From Streptomyces polyasparticus (GTDB lineage: Bacteria; Actinomycetota; Actinomycetes; Streptomycetales; Streptomycetaceae): a stretch of DNA of 64,000 bases. Made by a program: the position numbers and the translations under genes. Below, piece after piece: positions 8,632 through 17,895 of the stretch. Location of the stretch: contig NZ_JACTVJ010000020.1 in assembly GCF_014493765.1 (NCBI RefSeq), forward strand, positions 166,848 to 230,847, read 5' to 3'. The notes beneath the pieces are model-generated. The model ran no database searches. It had not been told where the DNA came from and saw only the letters and a list, made by a program, of their open reading frames with translations. Each line of letters begins with the position of its first letter. The first letter of the stretch is position 1.

Positions 8632-9404
8632 TGATACGGCCCTCCCGGCACCCCCCACCCCCAGGACGGCATCGGCTGTACGGGCGGGCAGTCCTCGTCG
8701 GAGACGTCGTTGGAGTAGTAGATCGCCATCCTGGTACCCCACTCGATGTAGGCCAGGAAGGCCGAGCGGAACTCGGCGTCGGTCGGCAGCCCGACCTCGT
8801 CGGCCGCGTCCTGCATGAGGTTCACCCAGCGCCGGCGCTGCGCCTCGGTGATGTGCTTGCCCAGGTGCTTGGACGCCATGTGCTGATGGCCGCCGAGCTG
8901 TTCGCTGTAGGTCTTCGGACCGCCGAACACCTCCGCGATCCAGGCGCCCACATGCCGGGCGTGCTCGGCCGGCAGGTCCTTGAACAGGCCGCCGAGCAGG
9001 TCGTCCGCGACGACCCGGGCGTAGAAGGCGTCGGTGAGCCGCTCGAAGATCTTCTCGCCGCCGGCCCAGGCATACAGCGTGGGCACGGCCGCGCCCTGCC
9101 CGGCCACCCCGGTCGGGGCGTAGTGCCGCATCTCCTCGATGTGCTTCACGTACGGGCTGATCTCGGTGAAGAACGAACGGAATTCCGCGGAGGCGCGGAA
9201 GGTCTCGGTGTGGTCGCTCGTGGAGGTCCAGGTGATGCGCAGGATGAAGCTCTCGGGCTCCTCCTCGCAGCGGCGCAGTTCGTAGTCGACGCATTGCGGC
9301 GATGCGGCGAGCGGGCCCGCGGCGCGCTCGTAGGCGGCGACGAAGGCCTCGGCCCCGTCCGCGGGGATGGTGTAGCGGATGTACTCGACAGTCCGGCTGC
9401 TCAT
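8625..9404 (-). CDS. Fusion of antibiotic biosynthesis monooxygenase domain and truncated haemoglobin
   Basis: This is a 259-residue two-domain protein. Residues 1-95 resemble the ABM ferredoxin-like domain ([29 protein letters not shown]). Residues about 108-235 are a group II (trHbO) truncated haemoglobin: [22 protein letters not shown] with the distal/proximal His region, [14 protein letters not shown] chimera of exactly this kind has been described from Streptomyces avermitilis. A role in oxygen or radical chemistry is supposed but not settled. The start MSSRTVEY has no competing upstream codon with family support. It lies behind a strong terminator, so it has its own promoter. Confidence 0.92.
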   Translation of the reverse strand: MSSRTVEYIRYTIPADGAEAFVAAYERAAGPLAASPQCVDYELRRCEEEPESFILRITWTSTSDHTETFRASAEFRSFFTEISPYVKHIEEMRHYAPTGVAGQGAAVPTLYAWAGGEKIFERLTDAFYARVVADDLLGGLFKDLPAEHARHVGAWIAEVFGGPKTYSEQLGGHQHMASKHLGKHITEAQRRRWVNLMQDAADEVGLPTDAEFRSAFLAYIEWGTRMAIYYSNDVSDEDCPPVQPMPSWGWGVPGGPYQP

Positions 9405-9424
9405 GTCCGGACCGTACGTCACGC

Positions 9425-9465
9425 ATCCGGCCCGCAGGAACCTCGAAGGTCCCTGCGGGCCGGAT
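9425..9465 (-). terminator. Strong terminator of the subtilase gene
   Basis: A perfect 14-bp stem (ATCCGGCCCGCAGG and complement) continues after one mismatch into a 4-bp inner stem (ACCT/AGGT) with loop CGA. It separates the subtilase gene from the haemoglobin gene, both on the minus strand. Confidence 0.85.
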
Positions 9466-9494
9466 CAACTCACCTTGCTTTAGTGGTGGTTGGC

Positions 9495-12400
9495 CTACTT
9501 GCCGTAGTACGCGTCGTAGACCGACATCGCCGTCGTGTTGCCCTTCTTGTCGCCGATCTTCGCGTGGAAGGCGACGGACTTGCCCTTGGCCGGGTTCTTG
9601 AACTCGACCTTGCCGCTCTTGACGGTGAGCTGCTTCCAGGTCTTGCCGGCGTCGTAACTGACGTACACCTTCAGGTACTTGAGGTTCTTGCCGGCGGCCG
9701 CGCCCTGCACGGTGACCGGCATCTTCACCTTCTTGCCCGCGGCCGCCGTGGAGTCCAGGGCGATACCGGGCGGCGAGAAGCGGGCCACCGAGACCGGGAG
9801 CCTGGCCTCGGAGACCTTCTTCGACTTGAAGGTGAAGGTCACGTTGACCTTGCTGGACGTCCGCCCCACGGACAGATCCCGCTTCAGGGACGAGACCATC
9901 TTGTACGAGGCCTCCCCGGACGGAACCTTGAAGAAGGCGCCGTCGAGGCTGCTCCGGCTCTCGGCGATCTTCGTGCCGTTGCGGTACAGCGTCGTCTTCG
10001 CCGAGGCCTCACGCGCCCCGCCGTAGTGGTTCTTGCCGTCCGCGAGGACCGGGATGCTGGTGTAGATCTCGTTGCCGGTGCGGGTCACACCGAACTCCGA
10101 GTTGAGCTTCGGGCCGAAGACGCCGGTGTTGAACGTCTTCGAGTAGCTCTTGCCGCCCGTGAAAGTCTGTGCGCCGCCGAGGTCGTAGTAGGCCTCAGGC
10201 ACCGGGAGGCCCTGCTCGTCGACCTCGCCGCCGAACTGGAACACGGCCATCGACCACTTGGCCTTGTTCACCGTGGACAGATACAGCGTGCGCTTGCCCG
10301 GCGCCTTCTGCTGGACGGGCACCGGCGGCGGGTAGTTGGCGCCGCCCCCGGAGATCTCTGCGGACGGGGCGACCCCTGCGGTCTTGCCGCGCACGGACGC
10401 GCCCAGACCGACGGTGACCTTGGCGAGCTCGGAGGACTTGAAGCGCTTGACGACTCCCGAGCCCAGCTTCTTCACGGCGCCGCCGAAGACGACGTCGTAC
10501 TGGGTCGCGGCGCCCTTGGTCCAGGTGCCGCTCCAGTCCTGCGCGAGACCGGTGGTCTCGGCGCCGAGGTGCGCGGTGCGAATGTCCGCGAACGAGGCGG
10601 CGTCCTGGCCGTCGAACCAGCCGAGGCCGCCGGCGTCGAAGGTGTACGTGGTGGCCGCGTGCAGCGGCTTCGCCGCCGGGTCCGGCACCGTGATGGTCTG
10701 CGGCTTCGCGGTGCGGGCGTCGAGGGTCACCGAGGTGTTCTTGGTGAGGCTGAGCTTCGGCATGAACAGCAGGTCCACGCCGCCCTTGAAGTCCACCGGG
10801 TCCTTGTAGATCCGCGAGTTCACGACGTAACTGCCCTTGGGCAGCCGGATCTTGACCGTGCCCGACTTGTCGCTGAGCCGGAGGTACTGGCCCTTGGCCA
10901 GGCTCGAGTATCCGAACAGTTCCGTGGCGTGATCCGGGGCCGGCTGCCCGTCGCGCCCGATGTGCCGCACGGTCAGGTCGTACGACTCGATCTCGTTGTG
11001 CACAGCCGCGGCCGTGCGCACCGTCTGACCGCCGCCGGTCGCCGTCACGTACGCGGAGTACGAGCCGAGAACCGCGCCGCCCAGCTTGGTGTCCGCGCTG
11101 ACGTCGACCGAGGCCGTACCGCCCGCGGGCACCGTGACCTCGGTGGCGCCGAGGGTGAAGAAGCCCGCCGGGGCAGCCCGGCCCTTCGGGTCGTACCCCT
11201 TGACCGCGAGCTTCAGGGTGATGTCCTGGGCGCCCGTGTTCTTGTACGTGAGCTTCTCGGTCAGCTTCGGGTCGTCCGTGTGCGGCCACTGGGCCACGCC
11301 GAACTGCAGGGGCGACGGGTTGGCGAACACGGTCTGCGTGAGCGCCTTGTCGACCTGGATACGGCCGGTGCCCTGCTGGAACGGCGTGTACGCGGCGGCC
11401 TTGGCCGAACCGGTGAGCACGCTCTTGAGCTCGGTGTACGTCCAGTCCGGGTGCTGCTGCTTGAGCAGGGCCGCGGCGCCCGCGACATGCGGAGTCGCCA
11501 TCGACGTACCGGAGATGGCGAAGTACTTGCCGTCGGGAGTCTTCGGGACTTCCGGTTCCTTGCCGATCAGGCTGTCCTTCGCCGCCGCGGCCATGATGTC
11601 GACGCCCGGCGCGGTCACGTCCGGCTTCAGACCGCCGTCACCGATGCGCGGGCCCCTGCTGGAGAACGGGGCGAGCTTGTCGGAGCGGTCGACGGCGCCG
11701 ACGGTGAGCGCGGCCTCCGCGGTGCCCGGGGAGCCGACGGTCTGCGCGCCGCCCTCGCCCGAGTTGCCCGCCGCGATGGCGAACAGGACGCCCTTCTCCT
11801 CGGAGTACTTGTTGACGGCCGCTTCGAGCACGTCGAGCGTGGGCGAATCCGGGCCGCCCAGGCTCATGTTGACCACGTCCGCGCCCTCGGCGACGGCCCA
11901 CTCGATACCGGCGAGGATGCCCGAGTCGTCGCCGTAGCCGTCGTCGCTGAGGACCTTGCCGTTGAGTACGTCGGCGCCGGGAGCGACGCCCTTGTACTTG
12001 CCGCCCGACGCGGCACCCGTACCGGCCGCGATGGACGCGACGTGCGTGCCGTGGCCGAACTTGTCGTCCGTGCCCGCCGAGGTGGAGAAGTTCTTCGCCG
12101 CGACGACCTGGTCCTTGAGGTCCGCGTGCGTGGCGTCGACGCCCGTGTCGAGTACGGCGATCTTCACGCCCTTGCCGTCGTAGCCGGCCGCCCAGGCCTT
12201 GTCGGCGCCGATCTGCTTGACGCTGCGGTCCAGGCTGGCCTTGCGCACGCCGTCCAGCCAGATCTTCGCGACACCGGACGTCGTGGTGACGGTGCCGCCG
12301 CGCTCCTCGGTGAGCGCCTGCCACAGCTCGGCGGTGTCGTCCTTCGGCGTCGTCACGGCCTCGGCGTTCAGGGACTTGAGGACCCTGCGCACCTGTGTGC

Positions 12401-12854
12401 CGCCCGCGTCGCGCACCTCGGACCTGGCGTCCGCGGCCGCGCCCTTGTAGCCGACGATCACCTTGAGGCCCTTCTTCTGGGCCCTGCGGTTCTCCGCCTT
12501 GGTCAGCTCGGTGATGTCGAAGAGCCGGCGGTCGAGCCTGCCCTCGGCGATCAGCCGCTCGGCGTCCAGCGGCACGACGAACGTGTGCCCGTCGAAGCCC
12601 TGGATCCGGACCGGGATGTGCTCGCGGCCCTTGGCCTTCTCGACCCGGACGACCTTGCCCTTGGCGTCCACGACCACCCGGTCACCGGTGATCAGCTGGA
12701 CCCGCTGCTCCGCGGCCTTCGCCCCGGCGCCGGCCGCCGCACTCTGCGCGGCCGGCTTCGCCGTGGCCGCCGGTGCGGTCATTCCCCCCGCGAGCGCCAC
12801 GGCCGCCGCGACGGCGACCGTGGATATGCCCGCTCTCTTGACGTATCTGCGCAA
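9495..12854 (-). CDS. Secreted S8 family (subtilisin-like) serine peptidase
   Basis: This exported protease has 1119 residues. The signal peptide spans about residues 1-32 (basic MRRYVKR, hydrophobic core, AxA site APAATA). A propeptide-like region follows. The catalytic triad is D236 (VLDTGVD), H268 (GHGTHVAS) and S451 (GTSMATPHVAG), with oxyanion N364 (AAGNSG). The last 600 or so residues form beta-rich domains typical of the large Streptomyces subtilases and may bind substrate or the cell surface. The TTG start directly follows AGGGGGGAAAAG and gives a correct signal peptide. It is monocistronic, ending at a strong hairpin. Confidence 0.95.
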   Translation of the reverse strand: MRRYVKRAGISTVAVAAAVALAGGMTAPAATAKPAAQSAAAGAGAKAAEQRVQLITGDRVVVDAKGKVVRVEKAKGREHIPVRIQGFDGHTFVVPLDAERLIAEGRLDRRLFDITELTKAENRRAQKKGLKVIVGYKGAAADARSEVRDAGGTQVRRVLKSLNAEAVTTPKDDTAELWQALTEERGGTVTTTSGVAKIWLDGVRKASLDRSVKQIGADKAWAAGYDGKGVKIAVLDTGVDATHADLKDQVVAAKNFSTSAGTDDKFGHGTHVASIAAGTGAASGGKYKGVAPGADVLNGKVLSDDGYGDDSGILAGIEWAVAEGADVVNMSLGGPDSPTLDVLEAAVNKYSEEKGVLFAIAAGNSGEGGAQTVGSPGTAEAALTVGAVDRSDKLAPFSSRGPRIGDGGLKPDVTAPGVDIMAAAAKDSLIGKEPEVPKTPDGKYFAISGTSMATPHVAGAAALLKQQHPDWTYTELKSVLTGSAKAAAYTPFQQGTGRIQVDKALTQTVFANPSPLQFGVAQWPHTDDPKLTEKLTYKNTGAQDITLKLAVKGYDPKGRAAPAGFFTLGATEVTVPAGGTASVDVSADTKLGGAVLGSYSAYVTATGGGQTVRTAAAVHNEIESYDLTVRHIGRDGQPAPDHATELFGYSSLAKGQYLRLSDKSGTVKIRLPKGSYVVNSRIYKDPVDFKGGVDLLFMPKLSLTKNTSVTLDARTAKPQTITVPDPAAKPLHAATTYTFDAGGLGWFDGQDAASFADIRTAHLGAETTGLAQDWSGTWTKGAATQYDVVFGGAVKKLGSGVVKRFKSSELAKVTVGLGASVRGKTAGVAPSAEISGGGANYPPPVPVQQKAPGKRTLYLSTVNKAKWSMAVFQFGGEVDEQGLPVPEAYYDLGGAQTFTGGKSYSKTFNTGVFGPKLNSEFGVTRTGNEIYTSIPVLADGKNHYGGAREASAKTTLYRNGTKIAESRSSLDGAFFKVPSGEASYKMVSSLKRDLSVGRTSSKVNVTFTFKSKKVSEARLPVSVARFSPPGIALDSTAAAGKKVKMPVTVQGAAAGKNLKYLKVYVSYDAGKTWKQLTVKSGKVEFKNPAKGKSVAFHAKIGDKKGNTTAMSVYDAYYGK

Positions 12855-12929
12855 CTTTTCCCCCCTGGTCAGTGCTTCGCGTCATCTATGACGGTCACCG
12901 AGGGGGTTCGGTTGTGTGTGCACGGTCAG

Positions 12930-12978
12930 TTTTCTTTCCGGGTGTGCCGGAGGTCTCTTTCCGGGTACGCCGGAGGGT
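12930..12978. repeat. Two tandem copies of a 24-bp unit
   Basis: Two copies with the core CTTTCCGGGT and GCCGGAGG lie between the subtilase start and the ABC ATPase stop. Function is unknown. Confidence 0.55.
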
Positions 12979-13008
12979 CATCCCGGCCGTTGCGCAGGTG
13001 CCGTGGGC

Positions 13009-13692
13009 TCAGGCCCTGGCGTTCTCCGTCACCGTCAGACGGCCCTTCCTGATGGTCGCAAGGCGCGGCGCCCGCTTGGCGATCGCGCTGTCGTGCGTGA
13101 CCATCACGAACGTCAGACCGTGCTCCTTCCACAGCCCTTCGAGCAGCTCCATGATCTCGTCGCGCATCGACTCGTCGAGGTTGCCGGTGGGCTCGTCGGC
13201 GAGCAGCACCTTCGGGCGCTTGACCAACGCCCGTGCGATCGCGACGCGTTGCTGCTGGCCGCCGGACATCTCGCCCGGCAGATGGCTCAGCCGCTCCCCC
13301 AGGCCCACCGAGTCCAGGGCCTGCGCGGCCCGTTCGCGGCGGTCCCGCGCCTTCAGCCCGAGCGGGACCAGAGCGGTCTCGACGTTCTCCTGGGCGGTGA
13401 GCGTCGGGATGAGGTTGAAGGACTGGAAGACGAAGCCGATGTTCTCGCTGCGCACCCGCGTCAGGCGTGCCTCGGGCAGCGTGGCGAGATCGGTGCCGTC
13501 CAGTTCGACCTGGCCGGAGGTCGGCCGGTCGAGGCCGCCGAGCATCTGCAGGAGGGTGGACTTGCCGCCGCCGGTGGGGCCCTGGATGACCAGCCGGCCG
13601 CCGTCCTCGATGGTCAGGTCGACATCGTCGAGGGCCTGGACGGTGGCTTTGCCGCGGCGATAGGTCTTGGTGACGCCTCTGAGGTGGTACAT
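13009..13692 (-). CDS. ABC transporter ATP-binding protein (MacB/LolD type)
   Basis: This 227-residue ATPase has Walker A GPTGGGKS (38-45), signature MSGGQQQRVAIARAL, Walker B VLLADEPTGNLD and H-loop VTHD. The DEPTGNLD form and the small size are typical of MacB/LolD/FtsE ATPases that drive mechanotransmission across the envelope instead of bulk transport. It is encoded directly after a FtsX-like permease gene on the same strand, 113 bp apart, so the two form one complex. The ATG start is well placed. Possible roles are lipoprotein, peptide or antibiotic handling; the substrate cannot be told. Confidence 0.94.
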   Translation of the reverse strand: MYHLRGVTKTYRRGKATVQALDDVDLTIEDGGRLVIQGPTGGGKSTLLQMLGGLDRPTSGQVELDGTDLATLPEARLTRVRSENIGFVFQSFNLIPTLTAQENVETALVPLGLKARDRRERAAQALDSVGLGERLSHLPGEMSGGQQQRVAIARALVKRPKVLLADEPTGNLDESMRDEIMELLEGLWKEHGLTFVMVTHDSAIAKRAPRLATIRKGRLTVTENARA

Positions 13693-13740
13693 GGTGGATT
13701 TCTCCTGGGACTGTCGTCAGGCGTACGGAAGTTGAGGATT

Positions 13741-13812
13741 CGGCGCGCCGAAGTGGGGGACATGGCGCGCGCTGCTCGGCGCACCGAAGTGGGGGACGTG
13801 GCCCGCTACTCG
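13741..13812. repeat. 36-bp tandem duplication spanning the permease stop codon
   Basis: Two 36-bp copies (core CCGAAGTGGGGGAC) stand head to tail. The second contains the TAG stop of the permease gene. This is a recent-looking duplication of a gene end. Confidence 0.75.
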
Positions 13813-15269
13813 ACGCGCCGCAGCGCGTCCGCGGGCCGCAGCCGTGCGGCGCGCCAGCCGCCGAAGGCGCCCGCGATCAGACCGCCGCCGATGGCGAGAG
13901 CCGCCGCGAGGGCGATCGTCGCGAGGCTGACCGGGGCGCCGAGCGCGATGTCGAGGGTGCGTTCGCCCGCCTCGCGCAGCGGGCCGCCGCCACCGCCGGG
14001 CCCGGACACGGCGATCCCGCCGCCTCCGCCGCCGCCCGGACCGCCGCCCATCAGGCCGCCGCCGAGTTCGGCGGTGAGCGTCGGCGAGATGGCCGTCACC
14101 GCGTAGGCGCCCGCGAGTCCCACACCGATGCCGAGCGCTCCGCCGATCAGCCCGTTGACCAGGGCCTCACCGACGACCTGGCGGGTGACGCGGCCCGACT
14201 TCCAGCCGAGCGCCTTGAGCGTGCCGAACTCGCGCACGCGCCGGCTCACCGCCGACGAGGTCAGCAGGCCGGCCACCAGGAAGGCCGCCGCGAGAACCAC
14301 GTACGAGAGCCACTTGCCCACGTTGGAGGCGAGGTCGGCCGCCGTGTCCAGGGAACCCGAGACGGTCTTGGCGAGATCGGCCGATGTGGTCACGGTGGTG
14401 TCGGGGACGTTCTTCTGGATCTCGTCCTTGACGGCCGCGATCGCCTGCGAGTCCGCGGCCTTCACGTACACCGTCGTGATCTTGTCCTTGGCGTCGGCGA
14501 GCGTCTGCGCCTGCCGCAGCGGGATGTAGACATTGGCTGCCGCCTGGCCCTTGTCGGCCGTGGCGATCCCGACGATCTCGAACTCCTTGCCCTTGATCTT
14601 GAGTTCGCCGCCGACCTTCAGGTCTTCCTTCTTCGCGTACGCGGAGTCGAGCACCGCGACCTTCGCGTCGGTCTCGGACTCCTTGAACGTACGGCCCTTC
14701 GTCAGTGTCGACGAGGTCAGCGGGCCGAGGTCCGGCTCGGTGACGTCCGTACCGAAGACGGTGAAGGAGTTGACGCCGAAGTCGGCGCCGCCGCCGCGGA
14801 CTTCGCCGCTGCCGCCCTTCTGGCCGGGCTGCGCGGGCTGGGCCGGCTTCATCTCGCCGGGCTTGAAGTCGCCGCTCACCGTGATGCTGGTCAGGCTGAG
14901 CCCGCCGACCGCGTCCGCGACACCGTCCTGCTCGGCGACCGTGTCGACCGTGGAGGTGCTGAGGGTCTCGAAGCCCTGCACCATCAGCATGTCGTTGGAC
15001 TGCTCGGCGCCGTCCTGGCTCGCGTCGAACTTGAACCGCGGCCGCTGGGGCGCCGCGCCCTCCTCGGGCTCCTCCTGCGCCTTGGTGACGGTCATGTCCG
15101 TACCGAGTCCGTAGAGCGACTCGAGGACCTCGCCCTGGGCCTGCTTCATGCCCGCGGAGACGGAGTTGACCACGATGACCAGAGCGATGCCGAGCGCGAG
15201 CCCGGAGGCGACGACGAGCGCCGCCTTTCTGCGACGGCGCAGCTCACGCCGCAAGTAGGTGAAGAACAT
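13806..15269 (-). CDS. ABC transporter permease, FtsX/MacB family
   Basis: This 487-residue membrane protein has the MacB layout: one N-terminal membrane helix (AALVVASGLALGIALVIVV, about 16-34), a large extracellular domain of about 260 residues, then three helices. They begin at VVLAAAFLVAGLLTSSAVSRRVREFGTLKALG, the classic FtsX motif. A Gly-rich loop with runs of six and five Gly (about 410-432) separates the last two helices, an unusual low-complexity insertion. It pairs with the ATPase encoded next. The start ATG comes right after a region without other genes, suggesting this gene heads the operon. Confidence 0.92.
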   Translation of the reverse strand: MFFTYLRRELRRRRKAALVVASGLALGIALVIVVNSVSAGMKQAQGEVLESLYGLGTDMTVTKAQEEPEEGAAPQRPRFKFDASQDGAEQSNDMLMVQGFETLSTSTVDTVAEQDGVADAVGGLSLTSITVSGDFKPGEMKPAQPAQPGQKGGSGEVRGGGADFGVNSFTVFGTDVTEPDLGPLTSSTLTKGRTFKESETDAKVAVLDSAYAKKEDLKVGGELKIKGKEFEIVGIATADKGQAAANVYIPLRQAQTLADAKDKITTVYVKAADSQAIAAVKDEIQKNVPDTTVTTSADLAKTVSGSLDTAADLASNVGKWLSYVVLAAAFLVAGLLTSSAVSRRVREFGTLKALGWKSGRVTRQVVGEALVNGLIGGALGIGVGLAGAYAVTAISPTLTAELGGGLMGGGPGGGGGGGIAVSGPGGGGGPLREAGERTLDIALGAPVSLATIALAAALAIGGGLIAGAFGGWRAARLRPADALRRVE

Positions 15270-15368
15270 GCGGCTGAAGGTAGGAACGGCGCGTGATGGC
15301 GGGATAAGGGGCGCGTGAGAGACCCATGAGAAGCCCTGCGCCGCTCAAATCCCTTGCCCCGTACGGAC

Positions 15369-15410
15369 GGTGGCCCGCACCTCTCGTCAGTGGGAGAGGT
15401 GCGGGCCACC
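15369..15410 (-). terminator. Strong terminator of the L,D-transpeptidase lipoprotein gene
   Basis: A perfect 17-bp stem, GGTGGCCCGCACCTCTC and its complement, with an 8-nt loop lies 34 bp after the stop codon on the minus strand. Confidence 0.88.
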
Positions 15411-15443
15411 GAGGGATCCCGCGGGGAGTTCAGGTGATACGGA

Positions 15444-16700
15444 TCAGGCCTGCGAGCCGGCCGTCCATTCGGCCCAGCTCATGTTCCAGCCGTTGAGCCC
15501 GTTGTCCGGGGCGATGGTCTTGTCACCGGTGTTCTTGACGATCACCACGTCCCCGACCATCGAGTTGTCGTAGAACCAGGCACCCGGGGTGCCCTTGTCG
15601 TCCGCACCCTTGGCGTCGGACAGGCCCACGCAGCCGTGGCTGGTGTTGACCGAGCCGAAGATGGACTTGGCGCCCCAGTAGTTGCCGTGGATGAAGGTGC
15701 CGGAGGTCGACAGACGCATCGCGTGCGGCACGTCCTTGATGTCGTACTCGCCCTTGCCGTCGTCGTCGGTGAAGCCGACCGTCGCACCGTTCATCCGGGT
15801 CTCCTTGAACTTCTCGGAGATCACCATCTGGCCTTCGTACGTCTTGTTGTCGGGCGCACCGGCGGAGATCGGGATGGTCTTGATGACCTTGCCGTCGCGC
15901 TCGACGGTCATCTGCTTGGTCTTGGCGTCGACCGTGGAGACCTGAGAGCGGCCGATCTTGAACGTGATCGACTTCTGCTGCACACCGAAGACGCCGTCGG
16001 CGCCCTCGACACCGTCGAGCTTCAGGTCGAGCGTGACGGTCGAGTTGGCCTTCCAGTAGTCCTCGGGACGGAAGTCGATCCGCTGCGAGTTGAACCAGTG
16101 GCCGACGACCTCCTGACCGCTGCTGGAGGTGACGGTGATGCCCTTCTGGACAGCGGCCTTGTTCTCGATCGCCTTGTCGAAGTTGATCGAGACCGGCATG
16201 CCCACACCGACGGTGGAGCCGTCCTCGGGCGTGAAGTTGCCGATGAAGCTGTTGGTGGGGGCGACCGTGGTGAACGTGGAGTTCTCGTGCGCCTCGCGGC
16301 CCTCGGAGTCCTTCGCGGCGACGGTCACCTTGTAGGTGGTCGCACGCTCCAGCTGCTCGTCCGGCTTCCAGCTCTTCTTGTCGGCGGAGAGCGAGCCCGC
16401 GACCTCCTCGCCCTCACCCGTCGTCATGGTGACGCTGGTCAGGGTGCCGTCCTTGACGGTGACCTGGCCGGCGTTGTTGATCGACGCGTTCTTCTCGCCG
16501 TTCTTCGGCGTCACGGATATTCGGGCGGCGGAGGTGTCCTTCGCGGCGGCCTCGTCGGCCTTCTCCTGCTGGCTCTCCTTGCCCTTCGTGCCCTCGTCCC
16601 CGCTGCTGCAGGCCGAGAGCACCAGGACGCCGCCGAGCAGTGCGGACACAGCCGTGAGGCCCCTGCGCCGCTTGCTAACCGTCATCACACGCTTCTCCAT
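15444..16700 (-). CDS. L,D-transpeptidase lipoprotein with Ig-like domain and YkuD domain
   Basis: This 418-residue envelope protein has a lipobox LSAC with the lipidated Cys at residue 31 (26 if translation starts at the internal MTVSK). Residues about 58-250 form two beta-sandwich (BIg-type) domains. The YkuD catalytic domain holds H338 (FIHGNYW) and C357 in TSHGCVGLS, the canonical active site. It forms 3-3 peptidoglycan cross-links outside the membrane. The last 40 residues include a Trp-rich tail (LNGWNMSWAEW). It is a single-gene unit ending at a strong hairpin. The ATG start is followed by a good basic n-region. Confidence 0.95.
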   Translation of the reverse strand: MEKRVMTVSKRRRGLTAVSALLGGVLVLSACSSGDEGTKGKESQQEKADEAAAKDTSAARISVTPKNGEKNASINNAGQVTVKDGTLTSVTMTTGEGEEVAGSLSADKKSWKPDEQLERATTYKVTVAAKDSEGREAHENSTFTTVAPTNSFIGNFTPEDGSTVGVGMPVSINFDKAIENKAAVQKGITVTSSSGQEVVGHWFNSQRIDFRPEDYWKANSTVTLDLKLDGVEGADGVFGVQQKSITFKIGRSQVSTVDAKTKQMTVERDGKVIKTIPISAGAPDNKTYEGQMVISEKFKETRMNGATVGFTDDDGKGEYDIKDVPHAMRLSTSGTFIHGNYWGAKSIFGSVNTSHGCVGLSDAKGADDKGTPGAWFYDNSMVGDVVIVKNTGDKTIAPDNGLNGWNMSWAEWTAGSQA

Positions 16701-16868
16701 CGTCGCCGAATCCCCGGATGCCCCGAAATTCCCCGTATGTCCCCGCGCGGAGTGAAACCCCGCACACCCTTACAACACGCGTACCAGGCCGACCGGTTCC
16801 ACTTGCGGACCGGATGTGGCCCAGGACACGCGACCGGCCGCCCCAGCTGGGACGACGCTGACGAAGAG

Positions 16869-16902
16869 AACCCCGGCCCGACGGGTCCGCCGGGCCGGGG
16901 TT
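16869..16902 (-). terminator. Terminator of the acidic protein gene
   Basis: A perfect 11-bp stem, AACCCCGGCCC and its complement, with a 12-nt loop lies 18 bp beyond the stop of the minus-strand gene that follows. Confidence 0.75.
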
Positions 16903-16919
16903 CCTACGCCGCTTCGAGG

Positions 16920-17447
16920 TTACGCGCCCACCGGCGCCGCTCCCCGGGCGAGCGTGTGATCCTCGTCCCCTTCGCCCTCTTCGAACCCTTCGAACCCTTC
17001 GGGCTCTTCCTCTCCGTATACGCCGTCTTCCTCTCCGTACGCGGAATCGTCGTCCTCGTCGTACGCGGACCCGCCGTACGCGGACTCGTCATCCTCGCCC
17101 TCGTACCCGAGGTCCGCGTCCTCATGCCCGAGGTCCCCGTCGAGATCGTCCTCGTCCCAGTCGGCGTCGTCGGGTGCGTGGTCGACGGCCTCGCTGCTCC
17201 AGGAGGCCTGCGTCAACTCGACGCCCGGCACCTCGGCCACCAGATCGAAGGGATCGACGAGATGGGCCAGCGCCTCGGCCGCCTCCTCGCGTACGGCGGA
17301 CTCGGCGTGCGCGCGCTCCTCGTCCGGCATGTACGCGTCCTCGCCGATACGGTCCAGAGCGGCATCGCTCAGCGCGCCCTCGTCGGTGACCTCGAGGACG
17401 AGTTCCACGCGTAGCCGTACGAAACGGGATGTCTCAGGGGTGCTCAT
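16920..17447 (-). CDS. Acidic hypothetical protein with low-complexity tail
   Basis: The protein has 175 residues. Residues 1-80 look folded and start with a beta strand (RLRVELVLEVTDEGALSDAAL). Residues about 88-165 are very rich in Asp and Glu with repeated 'SAYGxE/SAYDED' units, so this part is probably disordered. The calculated charge is strongly negative. There is no signal peptide or membrane helix. Similar N-terminal halves occur in Streptomyces proteins of unknown function; the tail length varies. It is divergent from the sortase substrate gene. The ATG start has a purine-rich region just upstream. Confidence 0.65.
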   Translation of the reverse strand: MSTPETSRFVRLRVELVLEVTDEGALSDAALDRIGEDAYMPDEERAHAESAVREEAAEALAHLVDPFDLVAEVPGVELTQASWSSEAVDHAPDDADWDEDDLDGDLGHEDADLGYEGEDDESAYGGSAYDEDDDSAYGEEDGVYGEEEPEGFEGFEEGEGDEDHTLARGAAPVGA

Positions 17448-17555
17448 GCCCGGAGAGTAAGTCGAAAGCCACCCTCCACTTTCGCGCGACCCGCCCGGTT
17501 CACTAGCATCCGGTCAGACGGTCCAACTTCCCGCACCACTAGGGGGATCGACCCC

Positions 17556-17858
17556 GTGTCATCCGCACGCCGTTCACTGCTCACCGCCACCGCCGCCGGG
17601 TCCCTGCTCGGCGCACTGTGGTTCGTCCCTTCGGCGACCGCCAGCGGGGAGCACAAGGAGCAGACGGCCGCCGACAGGGCCGAGAGCTCCAGAAATCCGG
17701 AGCTCGCGGTCACCTCGGCCACCGCGCCCGGCGCGGGTCCACGCCTCGCGGAGACGGGGTCGACGGATACGACCCCGTACCTCGCGGGCGGTCTGACCTT
17801 CCTGATCTCCGGAGTGGGGATCTTCGCGCTCAGCAAGCGGCGGGTCGTCGGGATCTGA
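17556..17858 (+). CDS. Small surface protein with LAETG sortase signal
   Basis: This 100-residue precursor has a signal peptide at about 1-29 (RRSLL, hydrophobic core, ATAS), a mature part of only about 38 residues, then LAETG (64-68), a membrane helix (about 75-93) and a KRR tail. LAxTG is the sorting signal used by class E sortases of Streptomyces, which cleave after Thr and attach the protein to the cell wall. The mature peptide is charged and Ser/Ala-rich with no known domain. The GTG start is preceded by AGGGGGAT. No sortase gene is in the window. Confidence 0.85.
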   Translation: MSSARRSLLTATAAGSLLGALWFVPSATASGEHKEQTAADRAESSRNPELAVTSATAPGAGPRLAETGSTDTTPYLAGGLTFLISGVGIFALSKRRVVGI

Positions 17859-17895
17859 GCGCGGCCGGTCCACTCATTGGGCCTTCAGGCCCGCC

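Noticed and set aside
8853-13052. Very long open frame (about 1400 codons) on the plus strand opposite the subtilase
   Set aside because: It is the antisense of a clear protease gene. Its composition (Arg, Gly, Val, His) is the mirror of GC-rich coding DNA, and it has no domain.
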